Positions 33,233 to 44,099 are shown, counted from the first letter of the stretch. The stretch: DNA of 64,000 nt from Elephas maximus indicus (GCF_024166365.1 NC_064820.1:66007501-66071500), one strand, 5' to 3'. Made by a program: numbers and translations. The notes: generated from the sequence alone by a model not told the origin.

Positions 33233-34184
33233 CAAAGGGACAGCGTTTCACTTATTTATTTTTAAATAATAAAGTGTACACAGACCAGGATAAGCTTGGT
33301 AGGATTAAACTAAACTAAAAAATACTGTGAGACATGAATGAGCTCTCCTGAAATAAAGAAGGAACTTTGGAATATGGAGAAGTTTTTGGCAGCTGTACAA
33401 CCAGCAGCTTGACTTTTCGCTTGTAGATTCAGCAAATCCGTTGGGTGCAGTTTGGATATATAACACATACAGTGCGTACATATCAGCTTGTGAGCCCAGG
33501 ACAAGGAGATGTACAGACAGAGGGAGGGTGGCTCCAGATAATTCGATACAGGCTTTCAGTGGGTGTAGATCAGTATATCTGCTGGTGAGTCAGAAGGAAC
33601 ACTTATACTTTTGGCCCACTGGGAAGTGAATTCCATATTAAGGCGGAGTCCTGGCTTTCTTTCCAATGTTCGTTGTTTCTGGACTTAAGAGAAGCTTATT
33701 AATCCCATTCACCTTCAGTTGCCTCATCTGTAGTTGGAGACATGGCCTATATTGAAGATTGGTTAGGAGGGCTGAAACATGGTGGCCAAACAATGTCCTC
33801 TGTAAAACTATACAAATATTTTGGTTGCTCTTATTCTCTTTATGTACTAAACAGATTTCTCCACACTGTGACACATTGGATAACACTGGGGAAAGCCTGC
33901 AAAGCAATGCCCTTGTTCAGTGATCACACCCTGTGACACTGACCAAAGATTACTGAGTACCGACTGCATACCAGCAACTCTTCCAGGCCCTGAGAATGTA
34001 GGGTGGAACAAAGCAAAGCAGGTGGTTATATGAAGCAAACTAAAGCAGTGTAAGGGACTAGGAAAGGATGGAGATAGAGGTTGTCCTATTTTAGATGTGG
34101 TCGAGGAAGGCTTCTCTGAGATGGTGACAATTGAGTAGAGATCTGGGGATGAACCATGCAGATCATGTACCAGTACATGGATGA
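33233..34184. other. Mostly single-copy DNA, possible L2/CR1 trace
   Basis: Around 33950-34140, 'ttactgagtaccgactgcat', 'ccaggccctgagaatgtagg' and 'ggcttctctgagatggtgac' are weakly reminiscent of old LINE 3' sequence. Otherwise nothing is recognised. Confidence 0.35.
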
Positions 34185-34288
34185 GGTTGTTATTTAATTC
34201 AATTCTTTCAGTAATTCTGAAAGGCAGGTATTTTTTACAGAAGAGGAAACAGAAGCATAGAAAAATTAAGCATCTTGCCCAAGACAAC
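34185..34288 (-). mobile_element. MIR, interrupted by LTR
   Basis: 'gaaaggcaggtattttttac', 'agaagaggaaacagaagcat' and 'catcttgcccaagacaac' form reverse-complement MIR. It continues at 34798-34825 ('acagctgggaagtgcagaga') beyond the LTR. Confidence 0.75.
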
Positions 34289-34792
34289 TGTCATGGATTG
34301 AATTGTGTCCCCCCCAAAATCTGTTAACTTGACTAGGTCATGATTCCCAGTATTGTATGATTGTCTACCATTTTGTCATCTGATGTGATTTCCATATGTG
34401 TTTTAAATCCTATCGCTATGATGTATGGAGATGGATTAGTGGCAGTTATATTGATGAGATCTACAAAATTAGATAGTGTCTTAAACCAATCTCTGTTGAG
34501 ATGTAAAAGAGAGAAGTGAGCAAAGAGACATGGAGACATCATACTACCAGGAAAGCAGTGCCGGGAGCAGAGCGCGTCCTTTGGATCTGAGGTTCCTGTA
34601 TTGAGATGCTCCCAGTCCAAGGAAAGATTGATGACAGGGAACTTTCTCCAAAGCTGAGAGAGAGAGAAAGCCTTCCACTGGAGCCTGTGCCCTGAATTTG
34701 GACTTGTAGCCTGCTAGACTGTGAGAGAATAAATTTCTCAAAGCCATCCACTTGTGGTATTTCTGTTACAGCAGCACTAGATTTCTAAGACA
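34289..34792 (+). mobile_element. Solo LTR, ERVL-MaLR-like, with 5-bp duplication
   Basis: 504 bases, TGTCATGGATTGAATTGTGT to 'ctagatttctaagaca' (TG...CA termini). A polyadenylation-type 'gagagaataaatttctc' lies near the end. Perfect duplication ACAAC at 34284-34288 and 34793-34797. It belongs to the same family as 14724-15237 and 39195-39724. Confidence 0.9.
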
Positions 34793-34825
34793 ACAACACA
34801 GCTGGGAAGTGCAGAGATGGGTTGT

Positions 34826-35029
34826 GTTCTCCCAATACTCTTCTCCTTCAATCACATTACCTTCTCTCTTTTCATCCTCAACTATGTTATTTTGTCCTCC
34901 TCTTTCTCTTCCCACCATGACTACTCCAGCCTTTCTTCATCTTGCTCTTTTTCTACCTTAGGAATGGACAAAGGGGGAGAGAGGGAATGAAGAAAACTGA
35001 TTAACTTCATGTACACATATTCTAACTAA
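34826..35029. other. Pyrimidine-rich single-copy DNA
   Basis: Nothing recognised. Confidence 0.4.
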
Positions 35030-35560
35030 GGGTGCACCCATTTTTCTCTCCGTTTCCCCTGCCACCTTCCTAATCCACGGTATCACCATCTCTTCTCAGA
35101 AGCTTCTAACTGCTCTCTCTGCTTCTGATTTATTCTTTGTGCATCAGCTAGCATAATCTTTTAAAAATGTAAATTGGATCATGTCACTCAGTACTTAAAA
35201 CCCTCCAGTGGCTTCCCACTTGTGCTCAGAATAAAATTCAAACTTCCCACTCTGACCTCTAGCCCCGGCATGATCTGGCCCCTGGCTACATTTCCAACCT
35301 CATCTTGTCCTGTTTTCCCCCTTCTGCACTCTGTTCCTGCCACTCAGGTCTTATTTCACTTCCTGAAATACGTCATGCTCTTCCTACAAATCTGTGTCTG
35401 GCTAATTTTCTTCATTTTTGAGTCTTCAAATTAAATGTCACTTGCATAGAAAGGCTTCCCCTAATCACCCATCCTAAATTATGTCTCTCCTATTATTTTC
35501 TTTCGCTGTCTCCAGAACCTGCAGTAGACTAAGAACCCGTGCAGGCAGAGGCTATCTGTG
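35030..35560 (+). mobile_element. L2 LINE, longer 3' segment
   Basis: 'ttggatcatgtcactcagta', 'accctccagtggcttcccac', 'ctggcccctggctacatttc' and 'gcttcccctaatcacccatc' follow L2 ORF2 end and 3' UTR order. Confidence 0.85.
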
Positions 35561-35599
35561 GTAGGCAGGCTTCATGATGGACCAATTAAATAGAATAGA

Positions 35600-36365
35600 A
35601 TATCCTAGAATAGAATATTCTAGTATAGCATATTGCAAAGATGATGGGCTATGACTTTTATCCTGCTAACAGACTCTCTGTTGCATTCTTGGCTTGCACA
35701 CTTTCATGAAGCAACCTATGTGTTAGAGAGAATCAAATTTCAAAACTCATCGTGCATTCTTTTCAACAATGCACGAGTGATCCTACTGCATAAACGGCCC
35801 CACCCTTTTTCTTAATTATCAGTGATGCCACATTCATGCAAAAACGCCCTCAAAATGAATAATTCATGGTTTATGGGTACATTTCACTAATATACAGGAT
35901 GCCATATAAAACAGCATAAATGTTTCCTAATCGAATTAATACACTTTCTAAGCGGTTCAGCTTGAGGCAATTATTGCACTTCCTGGGAGATACAAATTAC
36001 TTTGCCCTCAGCCTCATGCCAAATAACCCCCCTAAGACACATGCTAATTACCCAGAAATACACTGCCCGCCATAGCTCATTGACTAATTGACAATCAGTT
36101 TAAAACTTCAGCAAAAAATCTTAAAACTTAGGCATCACATTTAGCAAGGAAACCAATTTTGTTTATCTTATCATTTTGGTCTGCCTCACTGGCAAAGTTA
36201 TGGTACGGTTTGTAAGTAATGACTGAGCAGGCTTATTATAATGATCAATGGTGAAAGAACAGCATTCCATCAAGCCGTAAAGCATTTCCATCTCTCATTT
36301 CTGTGACTCTATTAAGAACAATTACCAATAATATATCTGTTAATGTGATATAAAAATAGAATGCA
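35600..36365. promoter_or_regulatory. Candidate conserved non-coding element (enhancer-like)
   Basis: About 760 bases free of any repeat I can recognise in a window otherwise crowded with repeats. It is AT-rich and holds at least nine TAAT/ATTA homeodomain-type cores, e.g. 'gctaattaccc', 'gactaattgac' and 'tcgaattaatac'. No open frame of note. The texture is that of deeply conserved developmental enhancers, but conservation cannot be tested here. Confidence 0.45.
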
Positions 36366-36373
36366 ACTGTGTA

Positions 36374-36752
36374 CACCTACCCCTCACTTAATGACTATCT
36401 TGTTATCTGATATTTTGCATTTACAACAATAGTAAAAAATCTACTCTCTATTCTGAGTACGAACAACGTATGCCTGGCAGTAAGGAACACTGAAGTGTGA
36501 GGCAAGAATAGCGTTGGCTGTGATGGTTAAGGTTATGTGTTACCTTGGCTGGGTCATGATTCTCAGTGGTTTGGCAGTTATGTAATGATGTCATTTGGCA
36601 ATTATGTAATGATGTAGTTGTCTTTCATTTTGTAATCTGATATGGTCATCCTCTATCTTTGCATAATGCTGATTTTTGCATAATGCTGATTTTTGCATAG
36701 CAACCTGGTCTTTAAAACTTCACTATGTCGATAGGTGAGGTGTAGGGGAATG
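36374..36752 (+). mobile_element. Tigger/pogo-like MITE, copy B (complete)
   Basis: 379 bases. The left end cacctacccctcactta and the right end 'gataggtgaggtgtagg' are inverted repeats of about 25 bases. TA dinucleotides flank both sides (36372-36373 and 36753-36754), as expected for Tc1/mariner-superfamily insertions. The inside is shared with 11116-11471. Confidence 0.78.
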
Positions 36753-36754
36753 TA

Positions 36755-37025
36755 ACAGTTATTGATAAGGTGGTGTGTTAAGCTCAGTGTACAGCTGTCA
36801 CTGACTCCTTTCTCGTGCATTTCTAAGATGTGGCCTTTCTTGCTCTATGCCCTTTACATCCTGATCCAAGCATATGTACCCATTTGAGTTCAGGCTGTAC
36901 CTACATCTGTTCCTCTTGCATCAAGAGTAAGCTATGGGCAAAAGCCAAATCCTCAGGCATCGTTCCTCACTATATTTTCTCTTCCTTCAAAACACTGTTA
37001 GAGATGTAACTTCTTTTTGAAGCTA
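36755..37025. other. Single-copy DNA
   Basis: Nothing recognised. Confidence 0.4.
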
Positions 37026-37033
37026 TATTAGCT

Positions 37034-37247
37034 GACCACAAACCCAAACTCACTGCTGTTGAGTCAATTCTGACTCATAGAGACCACGTAGAACAAAGTA
37101 GAACTGCCCTGTAGGGTTTCCAAGGCTGTAAATCTTTACGGCAGCAGACAGCTGCATCTTTTTCCTGTGGAGTAGTTAGTCGGTTCGAACTGCTGACCTT
37201 TTGCTTAGCAGCTGAGCACATAACCACTGTGCCACCGTGGCTCCTTG
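37034..37247 (-). mobile_element. AfroSINE with 8-base duplication
   Basis: The tail 'acaaacccaaactcactgct' and head 'ctgtgccaccgtggctcc' are intact. TATTAGCT flanks it at 37026-37033 and 37248-37255. Confidence 0.92.
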
Positions 37248-37360
37248 TATTAGCTTAACACTACCTAAATCTTGTTTGTGATCACCTCGATTATTCCAGG
37301 AGTTGACATAATACTGTAAACTTGTGCCCTGGATTGTCTATTCCTATAGGAAAAAAAAAT

Positions 37361-37537
37361 TGGAAACCCTGGTGGTATAGTGGTTAAGTGCTACAGCTGC
37401 TAACCAAAGGGTTGGCAGTTCAAATCCACCAGGCGCTCCTTGGGAACTCTATGGGGCAGTTCTACTTTGTCCTATAGGGTCGCTATGAGTCAGAATCGAC
37501 TCGACTGCACTGGGTTTGGTTTTGGTTTTGGTTTGGT
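37361..37537 (+). mobile_element. AfroSINE, young-looking
   Basis: 'ggaaaccctggtggtatagt', 'ggcagttcaaatccaccagg' and 'gagtcagaatcgactcgact', then repeated ggttttggtttt. Close to the family consensus; a degenerate duplication (tataggaaaa / tatggggaaaa) brackets it. Confidence 0.92.
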
Positions 37538-37550
37538 ATGGGGAAAATCA

Positions 37551-38607
37551 CCTGGCGATGTACTGCTGCAGCCACTTTTGAATGATCTTCAGCAAAATTT
37601 TACTTCCAAGTGATATTAATGGTATTGTTTGAAAATTTTCACATTCGATAGGATCAACTTTCTCTGGAATAGGCATAAAGTGGCAGCAGCAGTATATCGA
37701 CAGGGAACTGCTAGAAATTCAAGCCGGATTCAGAAGAGGACGTGCAGCCAGGTGTATCATTGCTGATGTTAGAAGAATCCTGGCAGGAAGCAGAGAATAC
37801 CAGAAAGATGTTTACCTGTGTTTTATTGACTATGCTAAGGCATTCGACCGTGTGGATCTTAACAAATTATGGATAATTATTGGGAAGAATTAGAATTCCA
37901 GAACACTTAATTGTGCTCATGAGGAACCTGTACATAAATCAAGATGCAGTCGTTCAAACAGAACAAGGGGCTACTACGAGGTTTAAAGTCAGGAAAGGTG
38001 TGCCTTGGGTTGTATCTTTCACTATACTTATTCAATCTCTATGCTGAGCAAACAATCCGAGAAACTGGACTTTACGAAGAAGAACGGGGGGTCAGAATTG
38101 GAGGAAGACTTATTAACAACCTGTGGTATGCGGATGACACAACCTGCTTGCTGAAAGTGAACAGGACTTGAGGCACTTATTGATGAAGATCAAAGACAAC
38201 AGCCTTTAATATGGGTTAAACTTCAACATAAAAAAAACAAAAATCCTTACATCTGGATCAATAAACAACATCATGATAAACGAAGAAAAGTTTGAAGTTG
38301 TCAAGGATTTCATTTTACTTGGATCTCCAATCGGCACCCACGGAAGGAGCAGTCAAGATATCAAAAGACGCATTGCATTGGGCAAATCTGCTGCAAAAAA
38401 AAAAAAAAAAAAAAAAGACCTCTTTAAAATGTTAGAAAGCAAAGATATTACCTTAAGGACTAAGGTGTACCAGACCCAAGCCATGATGTTTCAATTGCCT
38501 CATATGCATGCAAAAGCTCACCAATGAATAAGCAAGACCAAAGAAGAATCAATGCCTTTGAATTATGGTGTTGGCAAAGAATATTGAACACCTAACAACA
38601 ACAACAT
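37551..38607 (+). mobile_element. RTE LINE with 5' inversion and 3' UTR deletion (copy 4)
   Basis: 37551-37680 is RTE sequence in minus orientation. From 37681 the sequence switches to plus orientation, starting 'tggcagcagcagtatatcga', which repeats about 25 bases already present at the outer end of the inverted arm. The plus arm covers RT to the C-terminal region, then jumps near 38588 to the terminal 'cacctaacaacaacaac', skipping about 450 bases. This is the structure expected from twin priming plus an internal deletion. Confidence 0.9.
37690..38527 (+). pseudogene. RTE reverse transcriptase remnant with intact YADD
   Basis: Motif A (CFIDYAKAFDRV, near 37820-37855) and the catalytic box WYADDTT (about 38124-38144) are both intact, unlike in copies 1 and 6. 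Frameshifts (e.g. 'ttattgggaagaattagaat' after the motif A frame) and a 21-base A-run near 38396-38416 break the frame. The EN domain is absent because of 5' truncation. Not functional. Confidence 0.85.
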
Positions 38608-39194
38608 AGTGAAAGTGTATTTCAAGTTTCAAAGAATTGATTTATAATTATCTGGGACATGACCCATTCATACATTGGTAATTACCATTATGAGTGTTAC
38701 AGAACAAACCTGAAAGAGTATAGAGCTATAGGGAGGCAAGCATTGGAAACTGTTGAACTGGCATTTCTATTAGGGTTGTATCTGGCTGCAACCTCAGAAT
38801 ATTCAGCCAGCCGTAGCTTAAACAATTAGGGAATTATTTTTCTCAAAGAATAAGACCTCCAAAGGCAAGAAGTCACCAAAGATCCAGATTCTTCTGTTTC
38901 TCTACTTTTCCATCCTTTGTGTAATTGGCTGGTTGCCTCATGCTGTCAAGATGGCTGCTGCCGAAGAAGTGGGCGGGATCTGCACCAGTTGTGTCTAATA
39001 TTAGCTTAGGTGTCATTAGTTAAAACTGTACTACGAGGCCACATGAGTAGCAAGAGAGGTTTGAGGACAAAATATTTAGGTGGGTACATGCTGACCCTAA
39101 TAAATCAGGGTTTGGTTAGCAAGGGATGGATGGATACTGCTGTGGGAAATGAAGGAGTCTGTCACAGCTGATGAAGGTCTGTTGGAAGAGATGG
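38608..39194. other. Single-copy DNA, nothing recognised
   Basis: No repeat or domain recognised. Confidence 0.4.
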
Positions 39195-39724
39195 TATCTA
39201 AGTTATACAGTGCCGCTATAACAGAAATACCACAAGCGGATGGCTTTAACAAAGAGAAATTTACTATCTCACAGTCTAGGAGGTTAAAAGTTTGAATTCA
39301 GGATGCCAGCTCCAGTGGAAGCCTTTCTCTGTATGTAGACTCTGGGGGACGGTCCTTGTCATCAATCTTGCCTGGCCTAGGAGCTTCTCAGCGCAGGGAC
39401 CATCGGTCCAAAGGATACACTATTCTCCTGGCTCTTGTTTCTTGGTGGTATGAGGTCCCCCATGTCTCTCTGCTCACTTCTCTCTTTAATATCTTGAAAG
39501 AGATTGACTTAAAACACAACCTAATCTTGTAGATTGAGCCCCACCTCATTAACATAACTGCTGCTAATCCCACTTCACTAACATGGTAGAGGTAGGATTT
39601 ACAAAACCTAGGAAAATCACATCAGATGACAGAATGGTAGACAATCACAAAATACTGGGAATCATGAACTAGCGAAGTTGACACACATTTTTTTAGGGGA
39701 CACAATTCAATCCATAATGTGAGG
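39195..39724 (-). mobile_element. Solo LTR, same MaLR-like family
   Basis: The plus strand reads 'tatctaagttatacagtgcc', 'acagaaataccacaagcgga', 'gagaaatttactatctcaca' and ends 'gacacaattcaatccata', the reverse complement of the family. A possible 5-base duplication GATGG (39190-39194 and 39725-39729) requires a few extra bases at the right end. Confidence 0.8.
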
Positions 39725-40021
39725 GATGGGTAAGATTTATGTAGAAGACCGAAAAGGGAAGGGGCCTCTTGGTGGACTTACAGTGAGAGTAACTTTGGAA
39801 GAGAAATAACAGTGTCTTCCCTAGGAGACTGTAAGGAAAATTTTATTCTGAGAAACAGGAAAAGGTTCTGCCCAGTGAGGTGTGTCCAGTTCTTGAAGGA
39901 AATTTCTCTATCCCCATCTCACCTCACACTCACTCCCAATGCCTTGTTGGTCAGATTCAAGTGAACTTTGTGATCAAAGAGAACAAAATTTTAAGGGGAT
40001 TCTGTTCCTTGCACTTTCCCC
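39725..40021. other. Single-copy DNA
   Basis: Nothing recognised. Confidence 0.4.
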
Positions 40022-40165
40022 AAGCGAGAGACTCCCAACCTTTGTTGCACTTTGGAATCACTTGGAGAAAGTTTTAAAAATCCTGATGTGGAGGTTGTGC
40101 CTCAGATCAGTTATATCAGAGTCTCTGGGGGTGGGGCCAGTGGTGTTTTTATAAACAGCTTTTTA
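40022..40165. mobile_element. hAT-Charlie MITE fragment
   Basis: 'gcactttggaatcacttgga' and 'agagtctctgggggtggggc' are standard internal sequences of MER3/MER5-group elements. Confidence 0.65.
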
Positions 40166-40656
40166 TGAACGGTTTTATAACAAACTCTCTTAAAAAAAAG
40201 TATGTATATATGTACATAAATTTATTTCAAATTTTATAGCTATAATGGATATGTGCATGTAATTTATAAATTATAATGAAATATACAACACTCTTTATTA
40301 TAGAATACCTTTTACCCAACTGATTCTCAGATAATGCTTTCCTTAACATTTGCTGAACTCGTCTCTTCTAGTCAACTTATAGCTGCAATTCAACCATGAT
40401 TTGACAAAATCAGACAAGAAACGAACGTTCGAAGACTGTCTTAATTCAGTCATTGACCATCGAGTATAGTTCCAACATAAATGCTGGTTAATATTTTCAT
40501 TTACATTCACAGGTAAGATGAAAGTGAAACAACGAAGATGTATGTTGGAACTTCACTTATTATCAATGACATGAGAGACTTCTTTGCTGATTGGATAATA
40601 GTTTTTGAATACTGGAAGAATATTTACCTCAATTTTCTGTGTTATTTGCAATACAT
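40166..40656. other. AT-rich single-copy DNA
   Basis: Nothing recognised. Confidence 0.4.
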
Positions 40657-40860
40657 GGGCCTGGGTGGCACAAGTAGTTTGCAATCGGCTGCTAACCGAA
40701 AGGTTGGCAGTTCAAAGCCACTCCCCTGTGGAAGAAGAGGCCTGACAATTTGCTTCTGTAAAGATTACAGCCGGGAAAACCCTATGGCCCTTTAGAACAG
40801 TTCTACTTCGTAACATATGGGGTCACCATGAGTTGGGGAGTGACTCCACAGTAGCTAAAA
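40657..40860 (+). mobile_element. AfroSINE, long form
   Basis: 'gggcctgggtggcacaagta', 'ctgctaaccgaaaggttggc' and 'catatggggtcaccatgagt', with a diverged 3' end. Confidence 0.87.
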
Positions 40861-40944
40861 CAACAATTTACAACACACTGGTTATAGGCATGATACACCT
40901 TTAGGTTTAATCTATGTCAACTTTCCTCCATCACATTCTTTAGT

Positions 40945-41140
40945 CTAGACCAGGTGTTAGCAAAGTTTTTCAACAAAGATCTAGATAGTAAACATTTTAG
41001 GCTTTGTGGGCTTCTCTTTCTTCTCTTCTTCTTCTTTTTTTTTTAAACAATCCTGTAAAAACGTAAAAACTTGTGGGTCATACAAAAGCAGGCTGGATTT
41101 GGCCTGTGTGCTGTAGTTTGCTGACCCTTGGTCTAGACAA
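40945..41140. mobile_element. hAT-Charlie element (MER-type), partial
   Basis: 'gaccaggtgttagcaaagtt', 'tagtaaacattttaggcttt', 'gcaggctggatttggcctgt' and 'agtttgctgacccttgg'. The ends are inverted copies ('tagcaaagt' and 'gtttgctga'). A TC-rich tract is inserted in the middle. Confidence 0.75.
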
Positions 41141-41599
41141 CAACAACACAATAAATCAAGCCCTGGTTTATAGGGTTTGCCAATTTCTGTGGTGTAAATA
41201 CTTCACGAGGCCTATTTCAGGTTATCAATGTGATGGCAATATGGTGGCACTGAAAGTGGAATTGGGAAGAGAGTTCGGAAGAGATGCACAGCAGTCCATA
41301 ACTAGTGTTTCCATCATTCAGATGCAACAGACAACCTAAAAAGGAAAAACAATAGTAAAATAGTTAGGAAGTGATAAGTTTTGAGTATTCTTTACCTGTG
41401 CTTTTACTGAAATGTATTTAATTGTAAGTTTATACAATAAATGTAATTGCATATTATATAAATTATATAAATTTTATGTATAATAACTATATATGCTTAT
41501 TATATAAATTATGATTGTGTTTAACAAATAGTTCTGACAATTCCTGAAAATTTAACAGTTGTCTCTTCGTGAGCTGGTAAAAAGGGGTTCAGCACACCA
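41141..41599. other. AT-rich single-copy DNA
   Basis: Contains a tandem 'attatataa' stretch around 41452-41510. No gene seen. Confidence 0.45.
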
Positions 41600-41677
41600 C
41601 CGCTGGGTGGATTTGAACCACCAACCTTTCCGTTAGTGGTCCAGTACTTAACAGTTTGCACCACTCTGGGACTCCCT
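41600..41677 (-). mobile_element. AfroSINE head fragment
   Basis: 'gctgggtggatttgaaccac', then 'gtttgcaccactctgggact', the 5' third of a minus-strand AfroSINE. Confidence 0.75.
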
Positions 41678-42575
41678 TGTTACAATTAACCACCTTCAGT
41701 ACTTTTGAACCTCAGCAATTCACCAACCTTAGTCTCGAATATTTATTTGCAACCCTTGGGCCACATTCCCCAGCCTTCTTTCTGGAACTAGTATCTGGCA
41801 CACAGTTAGTACATAGCAGATATAGAAGAATGAAGCTTCCAAGGACAAACCAGGTTCCATCATGGATCCATGAGTAGGTGAGACCAGGTCATGAAGGGCT
41901 TTGGTGCTAGTCCCTGGTCAACTGCTCTCAATTCATTACTCACTTTCTCCCTGAGGCACCAAGCTCCTGCAGGCTTCCATGTCAGCCGACTTCTGAGTAG
42001 CTCGGTCTGGGAAAAGTTGGAGAGGAAAGAAGCCAAGGCATTCCCTCCCGCCCCTTTTTTCTGCTTTGGGCATCATCACCAGTAATGGCTGTGTTTTTTC
42101 TAGGTTCCAGCTTCATCTTAGCAGCCATCTGCTATGATTTGGGGTCCAGCAGGCAACTCTGGGTCCTAGGTTCTGGTATCAAATTTTCTCTTTGTCCTTC
42201 CAGCCTGAGGTACTGGTTTCCTACTGGTGCTAATCTTTGGATTGCCTTACCATCCTCTTTGCGCTTTCATCTCTCCCAGCACCGTTATAACTGCTCCCCT
42301 GTATTAAATTCCCTCTCTTGGGCTCTTTTATTATTGACAGGATTCTATTGGATTCAGCATGAAATGCTGTACAGGGAACTTTGACTTTGTCATGCTTTAT
42401 AGTGGACAGTAGGGCACCATTAGAGGTTTTTGAGGAGGAAAGTGATCTTACTAAATGGAAGAAATGGATGCTGTAGGAAGATTCATTTAGCAGAGATGGA
42501 GAGAATGGCTTCGTGGCTCTATGGACTGCCTGGATGATTTGTAGAGAGCCTTTAGGGGTCTTTGAACACTCTATA
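41678..42575. other. Single-copy DNA, nothing recognised
   Basis: Several short plus-strand frames without recognisable domains. Confidence 0.4.
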
Positions 42576-42577
42576 AT

Positions 42578-43078
42578 TACAGTAAGGCCCAGGCTACTAA
42601 CGTCAGACTTACAAACAACTCATACTTGCCCTTAATGTTATGTAAATTTGCCCTCACTTTGAAACTGTTGACAAAAATATCACAAGTACAACTAAGGAGC
42701 CCTTGTGGCACAGTGGTTAAGTGCTAACGCTGCTAACCCGCAGTTTAAATCTACCAGCCACTCCTTGGAAACCCTATGGGGCAGTTCTGTTCTATCCTAT
42801 AGGGTTGCTATGAGTCGAAAAGAACTCAACAGCAATGGATTTGGTTTGAGTTTGAAACGGTTGAACCAACCCCACCTCACAACAAATTCTTCATCACAAT
42901 CATCTTTACTTGCTGAATGTACAGTTTTTAAATTGTTGAAAGGGCTTCCAGCCTTTTCTTGCACTAAATTAAGGCCAAATAAGAACCATATACACCTGCT
43001 CTGACCTACCTGCAATTTTGATTTAAAGGCAGACTCGGGAATGGATCTCATTTATAATCCGGGGACTGCTTGTATATG
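42578..43078. mobile_element. Tigger-like DNA transposon, split by AfroSINE
   Basis: The left 'cagacttacaaacaactcat' and right 'ataatccggggactgcttgt' resemble the inverted ends of Tigger/pogo elements (gacttacgaacaac / cggggactgc). The interior is diverged. Confidence 0.5.
42694..42853 (+). mobile_element. AfroSINE
   Basis: 'aaggagcccttgtggcacag', a shortened B-box region and the 3' end 'gctatgagtcgaaaagaact'. Similar sequence tttgaaactgttga (near 42660) and tttgaaacggttga (near 42852) may be its target duplication, with about 24 extra bases at the 5' end. Confidence 0.85.
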
Positions 43079-43924
43079 CAAAATTGTATGCATATGTGTG
43101 TAAATGAATTTTCTCTGGGGAGAGAACAATAGCTTTCATCATATTTTCTATAGGATTCCAAAATATGTTAAGAACTATTGGACTATAAGTAGGAAGACCA
43201 GTTAGGAATCTAAGTAACTCAATGTACCAGACCAGGTTCCAGTAAGACATAGAATTCACCTGTGATGGTTCCAATGGAAAGATGTTAAAGAAGGGACTGC
43301 ATTCAGCAGTATGACAGGGTTAAGTGAATAAGCAAGAAATGCAAAGGCACCCAGAGATTAGCAACAGTGGGAAGCCATTATCCCATAGGATTGAAGGGCC
43401 AGGGAAGTTGGAGCCCTGGAAGAGGGGCCACTCATGGAAGCAGGCGCTGGAGGGAAGCAGCCTCTTCAGAGATGGGGAATCACAGCAGGGAGGGAGGGAG
43501 GAAGGAAGACACACCTTGGGATCTCTCCTCCCATCCTCTGAGGGACCTTTGGTTCTTGTGTACCCCAGTCTAACCCACAGGAAGTCAGCTGCCAAAGGAG
43601 CCTCGGTGATGTGGTTTGAGGGCCAGAGCAGGGCAGAGAATGCAGGGGAATGGATGGACTGGGACAGAGCAGTGTTAAAGGGGAATAACCAGCATATGGA
43701 AAAAAAAAAAATTTTTTTTGCATGTGGAGGTTACATTAATTAGAACTTCCAGAATTGTCCAAGAAGAAAATTGACACAAGTCATGTTTAGCTGGTCCTGG
43801 CACCATGTCTTACCTGCTGGTTTCTGGGTTCTGCTTTTTATCTGATGCTTCTCCACTAACTTGGCCCTGCACAGTAAAGCTAGATAAAGAGATGCAAAAT
43901 ACTGAGGGTTTTTGTTGTTGTTAA
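43079..43924. other. Single-copy DNA, nothing recognised
   Basis: Overlapping frames on both strands at 43320-43743 have no domain. An A-run followed by a T-run lies near 43699-43718. Confidence 0.4.
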
Positions 43925-44060
43925 CAGGGCTACTCACAAGCCCTGTGACCCTGGAAGTCACAAAATGTCTCTGAGCCTCATCCAGGGAGTACGGAGGTTA
44001 GATGTGATGTTCTCTGTGGTGCCTCCTGGCCTGAGAGTTTTACAATGCTTTAGAGGGGTC
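43925..44060 (+). mobile_element. MIR fragment
   Basis: 'caagccctgtgaccctggaa' and 'atgtctctgagcctcatcca' follow MIR order. Confidence 0.6.
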
Positions 44061-44099
44061 TTTGGCTTCCTCTCTATTAAAGACATTCTGTGTCCCGGC

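Noticed and set aside
33847-34287. A 146-codon minus-strand frame.
   Set aside because: It ends inside MIR and crosses old repeat sequence; no domain.
43698-43719. An A-run followed by a T-run, as a possible hairpin or terminator.
   Set aside because: Eukaryotic low-complexity sequence; no transcript nearby for which a terminator would make sense.
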